From positions 1 to 64,000 of the forward strand of contig CAMAVS010000003.1 of NCBI GenBank assembly GCA_945861665.1: a stretch of DNA of 64,000 nucleotides, given 5' to 3'. This document shows positions 15,946 through 26,100 of the stretch, piece by piece. The position numbers were made by a program, and so were the translations under genes. The number at the start of each line of letters is the position of its first letter. Position 1 is the stretch's first letter. The stretch is from Chitinophaga pinensis. GTDB taxonomy: Bacteria > Bacteroidota > Bacteroidia > UBA4408. Below the pieces are notes generated by a model. It searched no databases, was not told where the DNA came from, and worked only from the letters and a program-made list of their open reading frames with translations.

Positions 15946-16731
15946 ATGCAGTTTGGAATTTGTAATTTAAGTACAGTCCCTTGCCGAAAGGAATCTTCCG
16001 ATAGAAGTGAAATGGTTACGCAATTGCTGTTTGGTGAAACATTTGAAATTATTGAACGCGATAAAAGCTGGGTAAAAATAAAAACGTATTACGAAGGATA
16101 TGAGTGTTGGGTAGACGAAAAGCAATGTGTGGTAATTGATAAAGAAATTTACAAAAAAATAAATTCATCCGACAATACACTTACTGCCGACCTCATTGGA
16201 CTTATTACAAAAAAGGAAGAGAATGTTATATTCCCCATCGTATTAGGTTCTAATTTACCCCTACTAAAAGGAAATAAATGTTTAATTGTAAATCAAGAAT
16301 ATACTTTTGACGGTAATAAAATTGCTCCTACATTTAAGAAAGAAAATTTACGCAATGCAATTGGTGAAACGGCATTTATGTATTTAAATAGTCCTTATTT
16401 ATGGGGAGGGAAATCACCTCTTGGAATAGATTGTTCTGGCTTTTCACAAATGGTATATAAGCTCAACGGATTAAAAGTAAAAAGGGATGCTCACCAACAA
16501 GCTATTCAAGGGATAGCATTGAGTTTTGTGGAAGAATCGGAACAGGGAGACTTAGCTTTTTTTGATAATGAAGAAGGTAGAATTATTCACGTAGGGGTAG
16601 TATTAAAGGACAATAAAATAATTCATTCAGCCGGAAAAGTAAGGGTAGACAAATTTGATCATTATGGTATTTACAATACAGGCACCAAAAAATATTCCCA
16701 TCGCTTAAGAATCATTAAGCGGTATTTTTAA
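15946..16731 (+). CDS. SH3 plus NlpC/P60 peptidase
   Basis: A 261-residue protein. An N-terminal bacterial SH3-like domain (about 1-65, LFGETFEIIERDKSWVKIKT) is followed by an NlpC/P60 papain-like domain (about 125-255) with catalytic C163 in GIDCSGFSQ, histidine in IIHVGVVL and a third polar residue in IIHSAGKV. Enzymes of this family cut D-gamma-glutamyl-diaminopimelate bonds in peptidoglycan or its fragments. No signal peptide is visible. Bacteroidota relatives with this layout are likely recycling peptidases, which would fit a cytoplasmic place, though this is inferred. Confidence 0.88.
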   Translation: MQFGICNLSTVPCRKESSDRSEMVTQLLFGETFEIIERDKSWVKIKTYYEGYECWVDEKQCVVIDKEIYKKINSSDNTLTADLIGLITKKEENVIFPIVLGSNLPLLKGNKCLIVNQEYTFDGNKIAPTFKKENLRNAIGETAFMYLNSPYLWGGKSPLGIDCSGFSQMVYKLNGLKVKRDAHQQAIQGIALSFVEESEQGDLAFFDNEEGRIIHVGVVLKDNKIIHSAGKVRVDKFDHYGIYNTGTKKYSHRLRIIKRYF

Positions 16732-16749
16732 TTCTATTTTTTGAAATTT

Positions 16750-17943
16750 TTATTTCAGAACTCCTAACTCTTTACCAATTTTAGTAAAAGCGGCAATCGC
16801 TTTATCTAAATGATGTTTTTCATGTGCAGCTGATATTTGTACACGTATACGCGCTAAATCTTTTGCAACAACTGGGTAAAAGAAACCAATTACGTAAATT
16901 CCTTCTTCCAATAATTTGTCGGCAAATACTTGCGATAGCTTCGCATCGTATAGCATTACCGGAACAATGGGATGTATACCTGGGCGAATATCAAAACCTG
17001 CTTTGGTTATTTCTTCTCTAAAATATAAAGCATTGCTCATTACTTTGTCTCGAAGCTCAGTAGTTTCACTCAGTAAATCCATTACTCCAATAGCTGCTCC
17101 GACAATAGAAGGAGCTAATGAGTTTGAAAATAAATAAGGCCGTGAACGTTGACGCAACATATCAATCACTTCTTTTTTTGCCGAAGTAAAACCGCCCATT
17201 GCACCACCCAATGCTTTGCCCAATGTTCCTGTAATAATATCTACACGACCCATAACATTACAATGCTCGTGTGTTCCTCTTCCTGTTTTACCTAAAAAAC
17301 CCGTTGAGTGGCTGTCGTCAACCATTACCAAAGCATTGTATTTATCTGCCAAGTCACATATTTGATCAAGCTTTGCAATGTATCCATCCATTGAAAATGA
17401 TCCATCGGTAACAATTATTTTAAAACGTTGTGCTTGTGCTTGCTTTAGCTGTTCTTCCAAGTCAGCCATATCGTTGTTCTTGTATCGATAACGTTTCGAC
17501 TTACAAAGTCTTACTCCATCAATAATTGAAGCATGGTTTAATTCATCCGATATAATGGCATCGTCTTCTCCAAAAAGTGGTTCAAACACACCGCCATTTG
17601 CATCAAAAGCTGCAGCATATAAAATGGTGTCCTCCATTCCTAAAAATTTCGAAAGTTTTTCTTCCAGTGTCTTATGAATGTTTTGGGTGCCACAAATAAA
17701 ACGTACTGATGACATTCCATAACCGTGAGTATCCAGTGTCTTTTTAGCAGCCGCAATTACTTTTAGGTTTGATGATAATCCTAAGTAATTATTGGCACAA
17801 AAGTTGACCACTTCGGCACCTGTATTCACTTTTATATTGGCTCCTTGTGGACTTACAATTATTCTTTCGCGCTTAAATAAACCTGCATTATTAATTTCGG
17901 CAAGCTCTTTTGTAAGGTGCTGTTGGAAGTCGGTATTATACAT
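16750..17943 (-). CDS. kbl: 2-amino-3-ketobutyrate CoA ligase (glycine C-acetyltransferase)
   Basis: A PLP enzyme of 397 residues converting 2-amino-3-oxobutyrate and CoA to glycine and acetyl-CoA in threonine breakdown. The start is the ATG at 17943 ([14 protein letters not shown]); the open frame runs 42 codons further upstream, but that part is a hydrophobic stretch overlapping the next gene. Seen motifs: [27 protein letters not shown] and the PLP lysine in [13 protein letters not shown]. No tdh gene is in the window. A -7 element (17986-17993) lies 43 bp upstream. Confidence 0.95.
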   Translation of the reverse strand: MYNTDFQQHLTKELAEINNAGLFKRERIIVSPQGANIKVNTGAEVVNFCANNYLGLSSNLKVIAAAKKTLDTHGYGMSSVRFICGTQNIHKTLEEKLSKFLGMEDTILYAAAFDANGGVFEPLFGEDDAIISDELNHASIIDGVRLCKSKRYRYKNNDMADLEEQLKQAQAQRFKIIVTDGSFSMDGYIAKLDQICDLADKYNALVMVDDSHSTGFLGKTGRGTHEHCNVMGRVDIITGTLGKALGGAMGGFTSAKKEVIDMLRQRSRPYLFSNSLAPSIVGAAIGVMDLLSETTELRDKVMSNALYFREEITKAGFDIRPGIHPIVPVMLYDAKLSQVFADKLLEEGIYVIGFFYPVVAKDLARIRVQISAAHEKHHLDKAIAAFTKIGKELGVLK

Positions 17944-17985
17944 AATCTGTGTTGTTTGAGTGTTGAGTTCTAAATTTAATAAAAG

Positions 17986-17993
17986 CAAAAGTA
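17986..17993 (-). promoter_or_regulatory. Putative -7 promoter element for kbl
   Basis: TACTTTTG on the minus strand matches TAnnTTTG and lies 43 bp upstream of the kbl ATG, just inside the gap after the preceding lipoprotein gene. Confidence 0.4.
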
Positions 17994-18004
17994 AAAAAAA
18001 TGAT

Positions 18005-18577
18005 TTAAAGAAAAATAGTTGAGATTCGATACTGATTCGGTGATAGAAAATAAACGTGTTGGACACCAATTATTTCATATCCGTTTTTTAGAGAATAAAT
18101 AAGGTTTTGAGAGCTTTCATAAATAAAATTGCTTGTATTTTTTTCAATTGAAATTGATAAAATTTCTGTTTTATTTTTAATTAGAATTATTTTTTTTACT
18201 GGAATATTTTCATCTGTGCTATAGGTTACAATTGTATAGTCAGGTTTTACAATACTATCCAAAGAGTAACTGCGAACCCAAGCAGGCTTATTGATATCAC
18301 ATTCCGAAAAAATTACAAATTCTTCATTCCAGTTTTTCGGTGTCAACTTAATTTCTTCAAATTCATTTCCTTTTATTGTTATTTTTCGTACAGCGGTTTT
18401 GCTGTTGGAAAGTCGAATTGCTTCAGCATCAAAAAAATTACGGATGCTAAAGTCGTGTATTGTATTAGAGTTGCTTTCAATAGTTTTTTTACAAGCTATT
18501 TGAACTAATACGTTAAAAAGTAGTAAGGTGCTAAATGTTAGTTTTTGTAATGACACTTTTAACGATCTAGAAATCAA
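18005..18577 (-). CDS. Small lipoprotein of unknown function
   Basis: A 190-residue protein with a lipoprotein signal; the lipobox is LVQIAC with the cysteine at residue 29. The start is TTG at 18577, inside the last codons of the aldehyde dehydrogenase gene (11-bp overlap), so translation is likely coupled. The mature part is mixed alpha/beta and polar ([20 protein letters not shown]). No known domain was recognised. Confidence 0.65.
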   Translation of the reverse strand: MISRSLKVSLQKLTFSTLLLFNVLVQIACKKTIESNSNTIHDFSIRNFFDAEAIRLSNSKTAVRKITIKGNEFEEIKLTPKNWNEEFVIFSECDINKPAWVRSYSLDSIVKPDYTIVTYSTDENIPVKKIILIKNKTEILSISIEKNTSNFIYESSQNLIYSLKNGYEIIGVQHVYFLSPNQYRISTIFL

Positions 18578-20126
18578 ATTTTATACCTTGTGCTAAAGGC
18601 AATTGTGTACCATAATTGATAGTATTGGTTTGTCTTCGCATGTATGCTTTCCAAGCATCTGAACCCGATTCTCGTCCACCACCTGTTTCTTTTTCTCCAC
18701 CAAAGGCGCCACCAATTTCGGCTCCCGAAGTTCCAATGTTTACGTTTGCAATGCCACAATCAGAGCCTTCTTGCGAAAGAAATTTTTCAGCCTCGCGCAT
18801 ATTGTTTGTAAATATAGATGACGACAATCCTTGTGGTACACCGTTTTGTATAGTAATGGCCTCTTCTATGGTATTGTATTTTAATACATAAAGAATAGGT
18901 GCAAACGTTTCGTGCTGAACAATTTTGTAAGTGTTATTTGCTTCGGCAATGCAAGGTTTTACATAGCAACCGCTTTCATAGCCTTCACCAATTAATACAC
19001 CGCCTTCCACTAACATTTTACCTCCTTCTACTTTTACTTGCTCAATGGCGTGTGAGTAGTTTTTTACGGCATCTATATCAATTAAAGGACCAACGTGATT
19101 TTTTTCGTCCAATGGATTTCCGATTTTTAATTGTGAATAGGCTTTCTTAAGAACTTCCATGGTTTTATCATAAATGCTTGCGTGAACAATTAATCTGCGT
19201 GTAGTGGTGCATCGTTGACCTGCGGTTCCTACCGCTCCAAATACAGCACCAACAAGCACCATTGATAAATCGGCATTTTCGGTTACAATAATGGCATTGT
19301 TACCACCTAGTTCTAATAAGGATCGTCCCAATCGAGCACCAACATTAGCACATACCAGTTTGCCCATACGTGTAGAGCCTGTAGCTGATATTAAAGGGAT
19401 TCGTGTGTCATTCGACATCAATTCTCCAATTTTATAATCCCCTATAAGCAAGCAAGAAACACCTTCGGGGACATTGTTGTTTTTTAAAACACTTGTTATA
19501 ATATTTTGACAAGCAATAGCGCATAAAGGTGTTTTTTCGGATGGCTTCCAAATGCAAACATCGCCACATACCCATGCTAACATTGCATTCCAACTCCACA
19601 CTGCTACAGGAAAATTAAAGGCCGAAATAATACCTACGATACCCAATGGGTGGTACTGTTCATACATACGATGTTGTGGTCGTTCACTGTGCATGGTAAG
19701 TCCATATAATTGACGAGAAAGCCCGACTGCAAAATCACATATATCGATTATTTCTTGCACTTCACCCAATCCTTCTTGATAGCTTTTTCCCATTTCGTAC
19801 GAAACTAATTTCCCTAATGCAGACTTGTGTTTCCTGAACTCTTCGCCCATTTGTCTAACAATCTCTCCTCGTTTAGGTGCTGTAACGCTCCTCCAAATTT
19901 TGTAGGCGATTTCTGCTTTTTTAACAACTGTTTCGTAATCCTCTTTTGTTGCAGCACTTACACTGCCTATGAGTTTCCCATCCGCAGGTGAGTATGATTC
20001 TATTTTTACTCCCTTCGTTTCAAAATGATTTAGTCCGGTTGATGCACCATAATTATTTAGTTTAATTCCGAGCTGTTCTAGTGCTTCTAATATATTGTAT
20101 TGGCTTGTCAATATTGCTGTATCCAT
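18567..20126 (-). CDS. ALDH7-type aldehyde dehydrogenase (aminoadipate semialdehyde type)
   Basis: 519 residues from the ATG at 20126 (MDTAILTSQYN). It resembles the antiquitin/ALDH7 group closely over its length: EMGKSYQEGLGEVQEIIDICD, PLGIVGIISAFNFPVAVWSWN, LLELGGNNAIIV (general base glutamate), GTAGQRCTTTRR (catalytic cysteine) and the C-terminal GGGRESGSDAWKAYMRR. Known members oxidise alpha-aminoadipic semialdehyde in lysine breakdown. The substrate here is inferred from family. The stop overlaps the downstream lipoprotein start. Confidence 0.93.
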   Translation of the reverse strand: MDTAILTSQYNILEALEQLGIKLNNYGASTGLNHFETKGVKIESYSPADGKLIGSVSAATKEDYETVVKKAEIAYKIWRSVTAPKRGEIVRQMGEEFRKHKSALGKLVSYEMGKSYQEGLGEVQEIIDICDFAVGLSRQLYGLTMHSERPQHRMYEQYHPLGIVGIISAFNFPVAVWSWNAMLAWVCGDVCIWKPSEKTPLCAIACQNIITSVLKNNNVPEGVSCLLIGDYKIGELMSNDTRIPLISATGSTRMGKLVCANVGARLGRSLLELGGNNAIIVTENADLSMVLVGAVFGAVGTAGQRCTTTRRLIVHASIYDKTMEVLKKAYSQLKIGNPLDEKNHVGPLIDIDAVKNYSHAIEQVKVEGGKMLVEGGVLIGEGYESGCYVKPCIAEANNTYKIVQHETFAPILYVLKYNTIEEAITIQNGVPQGLSSSIFTNNMREAEKFLSQEGSDCGIANVNIGTSGAEIGGAFGGEKETGGGRESGSDAWKAYMRRQTNTINYGTQLPLAQGIKFDF

Positions 20127-20147
20127 CGTTTTGTTATATTTTGACCT

Positions 20148-20155
20148 CAAAATTA
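20148..20155 (-). promoter_or_regulatory. Putative -7 promoter element for the aldehyde dehydrogenase gene
   Basis: TAATTTTG (minus strand) fits TAnnTTTG and ends 22 bp before the ATG at 20126. It is divergent from the element at 20182. Confidence 0.4.
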
Positions 20156-20181
20156 CTAATTCATTTTATAGTTTTAGGTAA

Positions 20182-20189
20182 TATGTTTG
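20182..20189 (+). promoter_or_regulatory. Putative -7 promoter element for the M4 protease cluster
   Basis: TATGTTTG fits TAnnTTTG and lies 66 bp upstream of the first M4 protease ATG, within the divergent gap. No convincing -33 box. Confidence 0.35.
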
Positions 20190-20254
20190 TTATTCATCTA
20201 AAACGCTTGTTTTTAACAAATTTAAAACATATCATTGATGAAAATTAAGAATCA

Positions 20255-23146
20255 ATGAGAAATATTTTACTACTGTTATGTTTTTTTACTATTTCAATAT
20301 CCGTATTTTCTAAAAATGAAAATAGTTCTCAGAAAGAATTTAGAGGGAATGAAGCACAAGTTATTGTTAAGGGAAGCAATCATATCATTATTAATGCTCC
20401 ATCAAAGGTTGCGTCTTTTGTAAATTTTAAAGAAGAAACTATATTAAACAAAGAGCAAGCAATTGCTTTACTAATGACATCTTTTAAAGCTACAGCAAGC
20501 GATGAATTGCGTTTATATAAAACCGAAAAGGATAAATTAGGTTTTATTCATTATCGTTATCATCAGTATTATAGTGGGACGGAAGTGGCAGGTGGTCAAT
20601 ATTTTTTGCATGAAAAGGATAATCGTATACAAACCGCTAACGGTTTTTTTGTGACAGATTTAAAAGTGAGTCCGAATGCAGTTATTAATTCTAATGCAGC
20701 CATTTCATCCGCGCTTAATGAAATTGCTGCTTCGCTTTATAAGTGGCAAATTCCAGAAGAAGAAGCTCGTTTGAAAATGATAAATAAAAATAACAGCGCA
20801 ACGTATTATCCTCAACCACAGTTGGTGATTACCGCTATCAATGGAGATTTTAATTCCAAAGAAATGCGGTTGGCATATAAATTTGATGTGTATGCTCATA
20901 AGCCAATGAGCCGAAACTATGTATTTGTAGATGCTCAAACGGGTAAAGTAATTAGAAAGGATAACCGAATATGCAAAATAGATGTAGCTTCTTCGGGCGC
21001 TACTCGTTACAGCGGAAACCAAATGTTTCTTACTGATAGTTTTGCTGCCAATCAATATAGATTGAGAGAAGCATCACACGGAAATGGAATTGAAACATAC
21101 AATATGCTTACCGGAACCAATTATGGTAATGCGGTTGATTTTACAAACAACTCAGCAGTATGGAATATTGCCAATGGTGCTATGGATGAAGTTGCCTTGG
21201 ATGCGCATTGGGGAGCGGAACGAACGTATGATTATTACAAAACAATTCACAGCAGAAACAGTTATGATGGTAATGATGCTGTTATCTTATCTTATGTTCA
21301 TTATGATCAGGGTTACGATAATGCATTTTGGAATGGACAATCAATGACTTATGGAGATGGAAGCGGACAAGCAGGAGGCTTTAAACCGCTTACAGCAATG
21401 GATGTTTGTGGTCACGAAATTGCACACGGAGTAACACAATTTACTGCCAATTTGGATTATTCATACGAATCAGGCGCTTTGAACGAATCGTTTAGTGATA
21501 TTTTTGGAACAGCTATTGAATTTTACTCAAAACCCAATACTGCCGATTTTTTAATAGGAGCTGAAATTACTGTAACCCAAGGAACAGCGCTAAGAGATAT
21601 GCAGAACCCTGGAGCATATCAAAATCCGGATACTTATTTAGGTGCTTTTTGGTATGCAGGTGCAGGCGATAATGGTGGGGTACATTATAATAGTGGGGTT
21701 CAAAATTTTTGGTTTTACCTTTTATGTCAGGGTGGTACAGGAACAAATGACAATGGTAATAATTACAATGTTGTTGGTATAGGAATGCAAAAAGCAGAAG
21801 CAATTGCTTACAGATGTTTGTCAGTTTATTTAACGAATACTTCTCAATATATTGACGCTAGAACATATAGCATTCAAGCAGCCCAGGATTTATATGGTGC
21901 TTGTTCTCCTGAGGCAATGTCGGTTGCTGCTGCTTGGTATGCGGTTGGTGTTGGAGGTCAATTTAGTCCAACAGTAGTGTGTGACTTTTCGGCTCCAATT
22001 TTAAATTCTTGTAATGCACCATTTACTGTCTACTTTACGAATCTTAGTCAAAACACAACCGTTTTTGCATGGGACTTTGGTGATGGTTCAACGAGCAATC
22101 TTATAAACCCTTCACACATATATACTATTTCAGGACTTTATACAGTAAAATTAGTAGCAAGTGGTAGTTGTGGAACAGATTCAATAACTAAAATAGGGTA
22201 TATTAGTATCACATTACCAATGGCACCAGTTTCACCCGATATCACACATTGTGATCCAGATGTTTTAGTATTGAATGCAACTGGAAATGCAAATTTAAAC
22301 TGGTATAATGTGCCTCAAGGTGGTACGCCTTTGTATACAGGAACTCCATACACTACACCATTAATAAATTCAACGACTAGTTTTTATGTTGAAAGTGAAG
22401 TGCCTGCTATACCTGCATATGTTGGTCCTGTGGACAATACAATTGGAACTACAAATAATCATAACAGTGCTCAAGATAGAGGATTGGTTTTTAATGTTAC
22501 CCAACCTTGTGTACTTAAGTCTGTTTGGGTTTACGCGCAAGATACAGCCAATAGGACCATTAACTTATGGGATAGTCAAGGAACAGTTTTGCAAACAATT
22601 ACTTTAAATATTCCCGACTCTGCGAGTAGAATAAATCTTAATTTTAATTTAACTCCAGGAACCGGTTACGAAATTGGCGGAAACTCAATGGACTTGTTTA
22701 GAAATACTACAGGAATGGTTTTTCCTTATACTTTGCCCGGTTATGTTGATATTACATCGGCTACTTCAGGAAGCGACAGGTATTATTATTTTTATGATTG
22801 GGAAGTTGTAGCACAACCTTGCGTAAGTGCCAGAACAATGATGACAGCTACAATTATAAATTGTGGTGTAGGAGTTGAATCCGAAGATGGTATTGATAAT
22901 TCAATAAGTATTTATCCAAATCCTACAAGCGATAATTTTTCTTTATCGTTTAAAAATAGCATCAGGAGCGATGTGAATATTAAAATTTATACTTTTACAG
23001 GTAAACTTATTTGGGAAGACACACAAAATAATTTTGTTGGCGAGTATAAAAACAGTATCGATATGTCTGCTTTTTCAACTGGTTTATATGTAGCAAAGGT
23101 TACTACTTCTGAGGGAATAAAAATGAAAAAAATTATTAAAAATTAA
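20255..23146 (+). CDS. Secreted M4 (thermolysin-like) metalloprotease A, PKD and T9SS sorting domain
   Basis: A 963-residue secreted zinc protease. Order: signal peptide (1-19), FTP/PepSY propeptide (about 35-215), M4 catalytic domain (about 245-570) with zinc ligands H387 and H391 in HEIAHG, catalytic E388 and third ligand E411 in LNESFSD, and a substrate-site histidine in GGVHYNSGVQNFW. It continues with a PKD domain (FAWDFGDGSTSN), an Ig/lectin-like region and a T9SS type A sorting domain (ISIYPNPTSDNFSL to MKKIIKN). It is the first of three tandem paralogues, 17 bp from the next, so co-transcription is likely. Probable role: extracellular protein digestion. Confidence 0.95.
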   Translation: MRNILLLLCFFTISISVFSKNENSSQKEFRGNEAQVIVKGSNHIIINAPSKVASFVNFKEETILNKEQAIALLMTSFKATASDELRLYKTEKDKLGFIHYRYHQYYSGTEVAGGQYFLHEKDNRIQTANGFFVTDLKVSPNAVINSNAAISSALNEIAASLYKWQIPEEEARLKMINKNNSATYYPQPQLVITAINGDFNSKEMRLAYKFDVYAHKPMSRNYVFVDAQTGKVIRKDNRICKIDVASSGATRYSGNQMFLTDSFAANQYRLREASHGNGIETYNMLTGTNYGNAVDFTNNSAVWNIANGAMDEVALDAHWGAERTYDYYKTIHSRNSYDGNDAVILSYVHYDQGYDNAFWNGQSMTYGDGSGQAGGFKPLTAMDVCGHEIAHGVTQFTANLDYSYESGALNESFSDIFGTAIEFYSKPNTADFLIGAEITVTQGTALRDMQNPGAYQNPDTYLGAFWYAGAGDNGGVHYNSGVQNFWFYLLCQGGTGTNDNGNNYNVVGIGMQKAEAIAYRCLSVYLTNTSQYIDARTYSIQAAQDLYGACSPEAMSVAAAWYAVGVGGQFSPTVVCDFSAPILNSCNAPFTVYFTNLSQNTTVFAWDFGDGSTSNLINPSHIYTISGLYTVKLVASGSCGTDSITKIGYISITLPMAPVSPDITHCDPDVLVLNATGNANLNWYNVPQGGTPLYTGTPYTTPLINSTTSFYVESEVPAIPAYVGPVDNTIGTTNNHNSAQDRGLVFNVTQPCVLKSVWVYAQDTANRTINLWDSQGTVLQTITLNIPDSASRINLNFNLTPGTGYEIGGNSMDLFRNTTGMVFPYTLPGYVDITSATSGSDRYYYFYDWEVVAQPCVSARTMMTATIINCGVGVESEDGIDNSISIYPNPTSDNFSLSFKNSIRSDVNIKIYTFTGKLIWEDTQNNFVGEYKNSIDMSAFSTGLYVAKVTTSEGIKMKKIIKN

Positions 23147-23163
23147 TTACTAAAACCAAAATT

Positions 23164-26100
23164 ATGAAAAGTTCGTACTTACTACTGTCGTTGATTTTAT
23201 TTGTAGGGATTTCTGTTGGATATGCCTCAAATAATCAACAAAAAATATTAAAAGGAAAAGATGCAACTGCTTTGGTAAACCAAAGTAAATGTGTTGTAAT
23301 CAATGCTCCATCCAAAGTTCCTTCTTTTGTTGAGTTTACAGGTAGCTTAACCAAAGATAAAGCGATTGATGCACTTAAGCCATCTTTTAAATTTCGTGCG
23401 GCAGATGCTTTGGTTTTTGTAAAAGAGGAGAAAGATAATTTAGGAATGACCAATTACAAATACCAACAGTATTATAACAGTGTAAAAGTAGAGGATGGAA
23501 TCTACAATATACATATGAAAAATGCTTCTGTATTGTCAGCAAATGGTTTCTTTATAGATAATATTAAATTAAATACTCAGCATGTTTTATCGGCACAAAA
23601 TGCCATCAATGCAGCGTTAAAGGATATAGGTGCAACCCGCTACAAATGGGAAGTGCCGGAAGAGGAAGCGATGTTGAAACAAATAACAAAAAATCCGAAT
23701 GCTACGAATTACCCGCATCCCGAATTGCTAATTACAGCTACAGATGCTAATTACTTTACAGGAACAATGTGTTTAGCGTATAAGTTTGATGTGTATGCCG
23801 ATAAACCAATGAGTCGTTTTTATGTTTATGTGGATGCACATACAGGAAAAGTTATCAGAAAAGACAATAGAATTTGTTTTACAGATGCTGCCGCAACAGG
23901 AACAACTCGTTATATTGGTTCACAAGCATTTACTTCCGATGATATTGGCGGTGGTACTTTCCGATTGCGTGAAGCCGCTAGGGGTAATGGAATTGAAACA
24001 TACAATATGCAAACAGGGGTAAATTATGGTAATGCTGTTGATTTTACAAATGTTGGAAACAGTTGGGTAGGATTAAACAACCCAGCGATGGACGATGCAG
24101 CATTAGACGCGCACGTTGGTGCTGAAGCTACCTATGATTATTTTTTCGGAACTTTTGGTCGTAATAGCTATGATAATGCAGGTGCTGCAATTATTTCTTA
24201 TGTTCACTATGATGTGGCTTACGATAACGCTTATTGGAACGGTGTATGTATGACTTACGGTGACGGAAGTAACGTACCGGGAGGATTTACACCACTATCA
24301 TCACTTGATGTATGTGGACACGAGATAGCACACGCTGTAACAACCTATTCGGCAAACTTAAATTATTCAGATGAATCAGGTGGGTTGAATGAATCTTTTA
24401 GCGATATTTTTGGTACCAATGTTGAATATTTTAAAGATCCAGGGAATGCAAATTTCTTAATTGGTGATCAAGTTGTTTTTGGAGGAGGTGCATTACGAGA
24501 TATGCAGAATCCAAATGCTGGTGGTCAGCCCGATACTTATTTGGGAGTAAACTGGATTGTTCCTGTTCCTCCATATAATCAAGGAAATGATTATGGAGGG
24601 GTTCATACCAACAGTGGTGTGCAAAATTTTTGGTACTACTTAGTTTGTAATGGTGGATCCGGCACAAATGATATAGGAAGTGTTTATTCTGTTACAGGAA
24701 TTGGAATGACCGCAGCTGCAGCAATTGCTTATAGAAATTTAACGGTATACTTAACCTCTACTTCGCAGTACATAGATGCTCGTACCAATAGTATTCAGTC
24801 AGCCATTGATTTGTATGGTGCCGCTTCAGCAGAAGAAATTGCAGTTACCAATGCTTGGTATGCAGTAGGTGTTGGTGCCGCATATGTTCCACCTGGAGGT
24901 AATTATGTAACAGCAGTAGCGGGTTCGTGGGATGTTACAACAAATTGGACTCCTAATGGAAGACCAACCACAGGTGATAATGTAACTATAAATCACGCAA
25001 TGACAATTGCTACACCTGTTAACATTAATAATTTTATATTGGGTGCTGCCGGAAGTGTTTCTGTTGGAACACAAACGCTAACTTTGAACAGCACTGTTAC
25101 CGGCTTAGGAGGAACTATTACGTCTTCATCTACAGGAACTGTAACCTACAATCAAGCATCTAACGGACAAAATGTATTGGCAGGAACTTATGGTAATTTA
25201 ACATTTAGTAATTTCAATAAAGTGTTGGCTTCTTCCGGAAATATTGATATTAACAATGTGTTTACTCCTGGTACCGGACCATCACATACCATTACTGGAA
25301 GTACCATTCGTTATACAAATGTGAGTAATATTATTCAAATTGTTCAGCCATTTCATTACAATAACATTACCGCTTTAAACAGTGTTGCGCCCGGGTATAA
25401 GAATTTTGTTGGAAGTATGCAAGTTGATGGTGTATTTACACCTCCAACTAATTTGCAATATTGTACAGGTTGTACTCCTTCAACCATTGATTTTAGTGGT
25501 TCAGGTTCTCAAACCATTCCGGCATTCTATTATCAAAATTTAACTTCATCCAGCAACGGTGCACGTACTTTGGCTTCTAGTGGAACAATTAGAATATATG
25601 GTGTATTTACTCCGGGTTCAAATACTTACACTATTACCGGCAGTACAATTGCCTATTATTCTACTGGCGCACAAACAATCCAACCTTTTAGTTACAATAA
25701 TTTAACTGTTAGGGGTTGTGGTAACGGAGTGTATAAAACATTTTCAGGCGTAATTAATGTTGCAGGAACTTTCACCCCTCCTGTTAACAATTATAGGTAT
25801 AGTACTTTAGGAAATACTATCAATTTTAACAGTGCAAGTTCTCAAACAATACCGGGTGCATTTTACTATGGTACTTTGTCTTCTTCTTCAACGGGAGCAA
25901 GAGTTTTGGATCCTTTAAATATTATTGATGTTTACACGTCTTTCATTCCTGGCACCAATACATATACTATTACAGGTAGCACCATTAGATATGCCGGTTC
26001 TGTTACACAAACAATTACTGCCTTCACCTACAATAATTTAAGGTGTTCGGGTGGTTTAGCATTACGTTATTGGGATAACACAAATCCGGTTTATATAAAA

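Noticed and set aside
17944-18069. A 42-residue N-terminal extension of Kbl with a leucine run
   Set aside because: It overlaps the preceding lipoprotein gene and Kbl is cytoplasmic; the ATG at 17943 gives the normal family start.
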